Under the pieces are notes generated by a model, which did no database searches, was not told where the DNA came from, and saw nothing but the letters and a program-made list of their open reading frames with translations. A program made the position numbers and the translations under genes. From Terana coerulea (Eukaryota; Basidiomycota; Agaricomycetes; Polyporales; Phanerochaetaceae), in contig JAKOGH010000156.1 in the NCBI GenBank assembly GCA_024811115.1, positions 1 to 10,655 of the forward strand: a DNA stretch of 10,655 nucleotides, read 5' to 3'. Of the stretch, positions 8,601 through 10,655 are shown in pieces (within the stretch, counting starts at the first letter, position 1; each line of letters begins with the position of its first letter).

Positions 8601-10281
8601 CATAGGCCGACTTGGGCATTGCCATGAACATCTCGGGCTCAGACGTGTCAAAGGAGGCGGCGAACATGATTCTTCTGGGTACGTAAACTTTTTTTTTTTT
8701 TCATTTCCGAGTCATTCATCGACTAACCTGACTGCGTAACAGATGATAACTTTGCTTCCACCGTTAGTAAGTATTTTTGTGGTCCTAAAACACAGATTAA
8801 GTCGTTGACCTGTATACAGAGGGTGTCGCTGAAGGCCGCCAAATTTTCGTTAACCTCAAGCGCTCCATTCAGTACGTCCAGACCTTCGCCTTCGCTGCGC
8901 ATATAATCATCTTCTTCTCAGGTACACGATTTCGCACAGTACACCGGAGGTCATCCCGCAGCTGCTCTGTAAGCATATATCCCCTCGCTTTGGTTCTAGC
9001 CGGATACTGAGCCGAGTTCCGTAGACGTGGTCGTCCCTATTCCGCTCCCGCTGTCCGCCATCCTCATCCTAGTCATCGGTATGTAATGCTGTCCATAGTT
9101 TCCAAGCTTCACGTGCTCATGAGTTACAGACCTTGGGTTCGAACTCTTCGTTGCAGTGAGTGTCCTCAAACTTACAGTTCGGAACAGTCCTGTCCTAACT
9201 GATCCCTAGCTCTCATTTGCCTGGGATAAGCCGGAGACTAAGGATGGCCTCATGAGAATGAGCCCGCGTAAACCTGGTACGTATCCCTTAATTTCAATTG
9301 GGACACAATACTGATTTTCCGTTCAGTCAATGAACGCTCGATTATGTCTTTGAAAAAGCGTGCTTTGCGCCGGACCAAGACACTCCTCCGCGATCCCGAA
9401 ACTCAAGAGATCGTTCCTCCCTCCAAGTTCTCGGTATGGATGTCGAAGATCACGGCTCCCTTCACTCGTGCATTCTGGGAAGATCGTCTTGAGCCCAGCC
9501 AAAGTGAGACCCTGGTTGACGGCAAGCTTCTGAGCTATGCCTACTTGGAGGCTGGCGTCATCGAGATGGTCGGCGCGTAAGTGAATTCTTCTCCTCGGTA
9601 GTTATCCAGAGCTTATGTCTATTCCCTGCAGACTCGTTGCGTACTTCGTCGTCTTCTGGAAGAGCGGCTTCTCTCCTTCCGATCTGCGCAGAGCTCAGAG
9701 CGCTGGAGGTCAGTGGATCACATTCACTCGTGGTTACTGCCTTACTGAACTTCGCGGAAGTGTACTTTGGCAAGTCCAGTCCGGACTTCACGAACGGCCG
9801 CGGGCAAGTCATCGGCGCTGCGAAGCAGGTCGACGCGCTCGCGCAGGCGCAGGGCATCGTGTACCTCTCGATCTTCATCATCCAGTGCTTCAACGTCTTC
9901 GCCGTCAAGGCCAAGTTCTCCTTCCCCTTCGGGCGCAGCATCGTCGGCAACCCGTACAACTTCGCGGGCATCCTCGCCGGCGCGTGCCTCGGCATGTTCA
10001 TCGTGTACACGCCGCCGCTGCACGTCGTCTTCGGCGGCACGCAGCACCTCTCGCCGCTGTACTGGCTCATCCCCGTCGCTTTCGGCTGCCTGCTGCTCGC
10101 GTGGGCGAGCGTGCGCGTGCTGCTGCTGCGCAAGAGCGTGGAGAATGCGCGGGTGAAGGACATTAAGGGGCTGATGATGTGTACGTCCTCTCTTTGCTGT
10201 CGCTGTCGTATGTGCCCGAGGCTGACGGGGTTCTTTGCAGTCCCGACAATGCGCACGATGAGCATGCGTTCAAAACACTAA
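5221..10281 (+). CDS. P-type cation-transporting ATPase, Na+/K+-ATPase alpha-like (type IIC), 30 exons
   Basis: ATP-driven cation pump of a membrane, forming an aspartyl-phosphate intermediate. Hand splicing gives 3486 coding bases, 1161 residues, in one frame. The start ATG has A at -3 and G at +4. A charged N-terminal extension (1-95) precedes the cation-ATPase N-terminal domain (about 96-153). TM1 is near 157-180 and TM2 near 187-208. The A-domain carries TGES (277-280). TM3 is near 351-373, and TM4 holds PEGLP (395-399). DKTGT (438-442) includes the phosphorylated Asp438. The N-domain has GDATE (511-515) and KGAPER (569-574); then DPP (654-656), TGD (678-680) and the hinge TGDGVNDSP (773-781). 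TM5 has YTISHSTPE (836-844) and TM6 DLGFE (869-873). TM7-TM10 end near 1130. Length and motif order fit the Na,K/H,K-ATPase group rather than the fungal ENA (IID) pumps. The ion is not certain: TM5 and TM6 differ from the animal site, and the SYGQ beta-binding motif is absent. Confidence 0.93.
7052..7056 (+). other. 5-nt micro-exon (GTTCG)
   Basis: The exon ending at 6999 leaves one base (G) and the exon at 7109 starts on a codon boundary, so two bases (modulo three) are needed between them. GTTCG, flanked by CAG before and GTACGT after, supplies them and gives Gly-Ser. This restores the expected run from VETLG through to the phosphorylation motif DKTGT. Both flanking introns are 52 bp. Confidence 0.85.
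7163..7214 (+). other. GC-AG intron
   Basis: After ATG-ACG (Met-Thr) the donor reads GCATGT, and the acceptor is TTTGCAG before GTA-ACC (Val-Thr). Only this split yields the expected NQMTVTN sequence in frame. The nearest GT donor (7167) would shift the frame. Confidence 0.8.
8689..8701 (+). repeat. 13-T homopolymer inside an intron
   Basis: A run of T lies near the donor of the intron 8679-8742, which is the longest (64 bp) in the ATPase gene. Its length may vary between strains or sequencing reads. Confidence 0.8.
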
Positions 10282-10655
10282 CACGCGTGGAAGCGGCCGC
10301 CGTGACGACTTGTTATGATACCGCATGAAACGAACTCTTAGCACGCCCTGCAATGCGAACCTGTACAACTGCCTTATATCCTGCATGATCCCTTGCCCTA
10401 GTTACCCTCGAGACGACCGTTCTATTCATTCTTCAGTTGAAAGGTGCACGATTTGTCGAGACTTTACATTTCCGCATGCCCTTCATCGCAGTCATGTCAA
10501 GTTTGATTTTAGTAATATAATCATTCCATGAAATGTGTTTGGACTCCAGGACATACTGCGAGTGCAATTGTAAGCTCACAAGGGGCCGCAGTTGAAGCTG
10601 ACAAAGTGAGCAAGTAAAACACATTGATGCTTATATTCTGAAAACGGCGCTCCGT
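10282..10655. other. 3' flank of the ATPase gene
   Basis: This 374-bp stretch should begin with the ATPase 3' UTR. It is AT-richer than the coding region, especially near 10500-10530. Short ORFs on both strands have no recognisable features, and no further gene starts within the window. Confidence 0.6.

Larger units (their letters stand above)
5221..10281 (+). other. exon map of the ATPase gene
   Basis: Exons: 5221-5679, 5741-5827, 5882-6088, 6145-6297, 6350-6392, 6450-6482, 6536-6596, 6647-6766, 6822-6872, 6926-6999, 7052-7056, 7109-7162, 7215-7259, 7317-7586, 7646-7795, 7846-8251, 8307-8366, 8423-8459, 8511-8550, 8606-8678, 8743-8766, 8820-8871, 8922-8968, 9025-9078, 9130-9155, 9210-9276, 9327-9576, 9632-9708, 9761-10180, 10241-10281. 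All 29 introns are 50-64 bp. Each junction was chosen by splice consensus, frame and P-type ATPase motifs. The least sure are 6597-6646, where a TAG lies 6 bases before the chosen CAG, and 9709-9760, which ends in AAG. Confidence 0.85.

Noticed and set aside
5221..10281. ENA-type (IID) Na+ pump or SERCA/PMR1 Ca2+ pump
   Set aside because: TM5-TM6 sequence, the VETLG to DKTGT context and the TM7-TM10 region follow the Na,K/H,K-ATPase pattern, although PEGLP in TM4 is shared with SERCA.
1..10655. A defence island, biosynthetic cluster or mobile element
   Set aside because: Only three genes are present, with no functional link, and no terminal repeats, transposase or reverse transcriptase motifs were seen.

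Overview
The window looks like nuclear DNA of a filamentous basidiomycete, most likely an Agaricomycete. The reasons are GC-rich coding exons, very many short introns (50-64 bp, mostly GT-AG with donors such as GTACGT and GTAAGT), and protein types known from mushrooms and polypores. No tRNA, rRNA, CRISPR array or transposon was recognised. I found no new multi-gene system; the interest lies in gene structure, sequence integrity and one unusual ion-pump binding site.

Layout. (1) 1-352: promoter and leader of gene 1, with a TATA box at 254-261 and two perfect palindromes upstream of it. (2) 353-2069, plus strand: an HMG-box transcription factor in two exons. The segment from about 857 to 1251 is clearly coding in a different frame from the sequence on either side, as if one C had been gained and another lost in C-runs. 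(3) 2070-2744: tail-to-tail intergenic DNA. (4) 2745-3573, minus strand: a small single-pass membrane protein whose best reading is broken by two or three single-base losses in G/C-runs. (5) 3574-5220: 1.6 kb of gene-free divergent intergenic DNA, with an E-box, CCAAT and GATA motifs near the last gene. (6) 5221-10281, plus strand: a complete P-type ATPase of the Na+/K+-ATPase-like (IIC) group. I could splice it by hand into 30 exons and 3486 coding bases (1161 residues), with no frame error. (7) 10282-10655: downstream flank.

The three genes show no obvious shared pathway: a DNA-binding regulator, a membrane protein of unknown role and a cation pump of the plasma membrane or endomembranes. 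Points worth checking are the cluster of G/C-run indels in the first two genes against none in the third, a 5-nt micro-exon before the phosphorylation motif, a GC-AG intron, two stop-free introns of 3n length, and a histidine in TM5 of the pump where Na,K-ATPase has Ser and H,K-ATPase has Lys.
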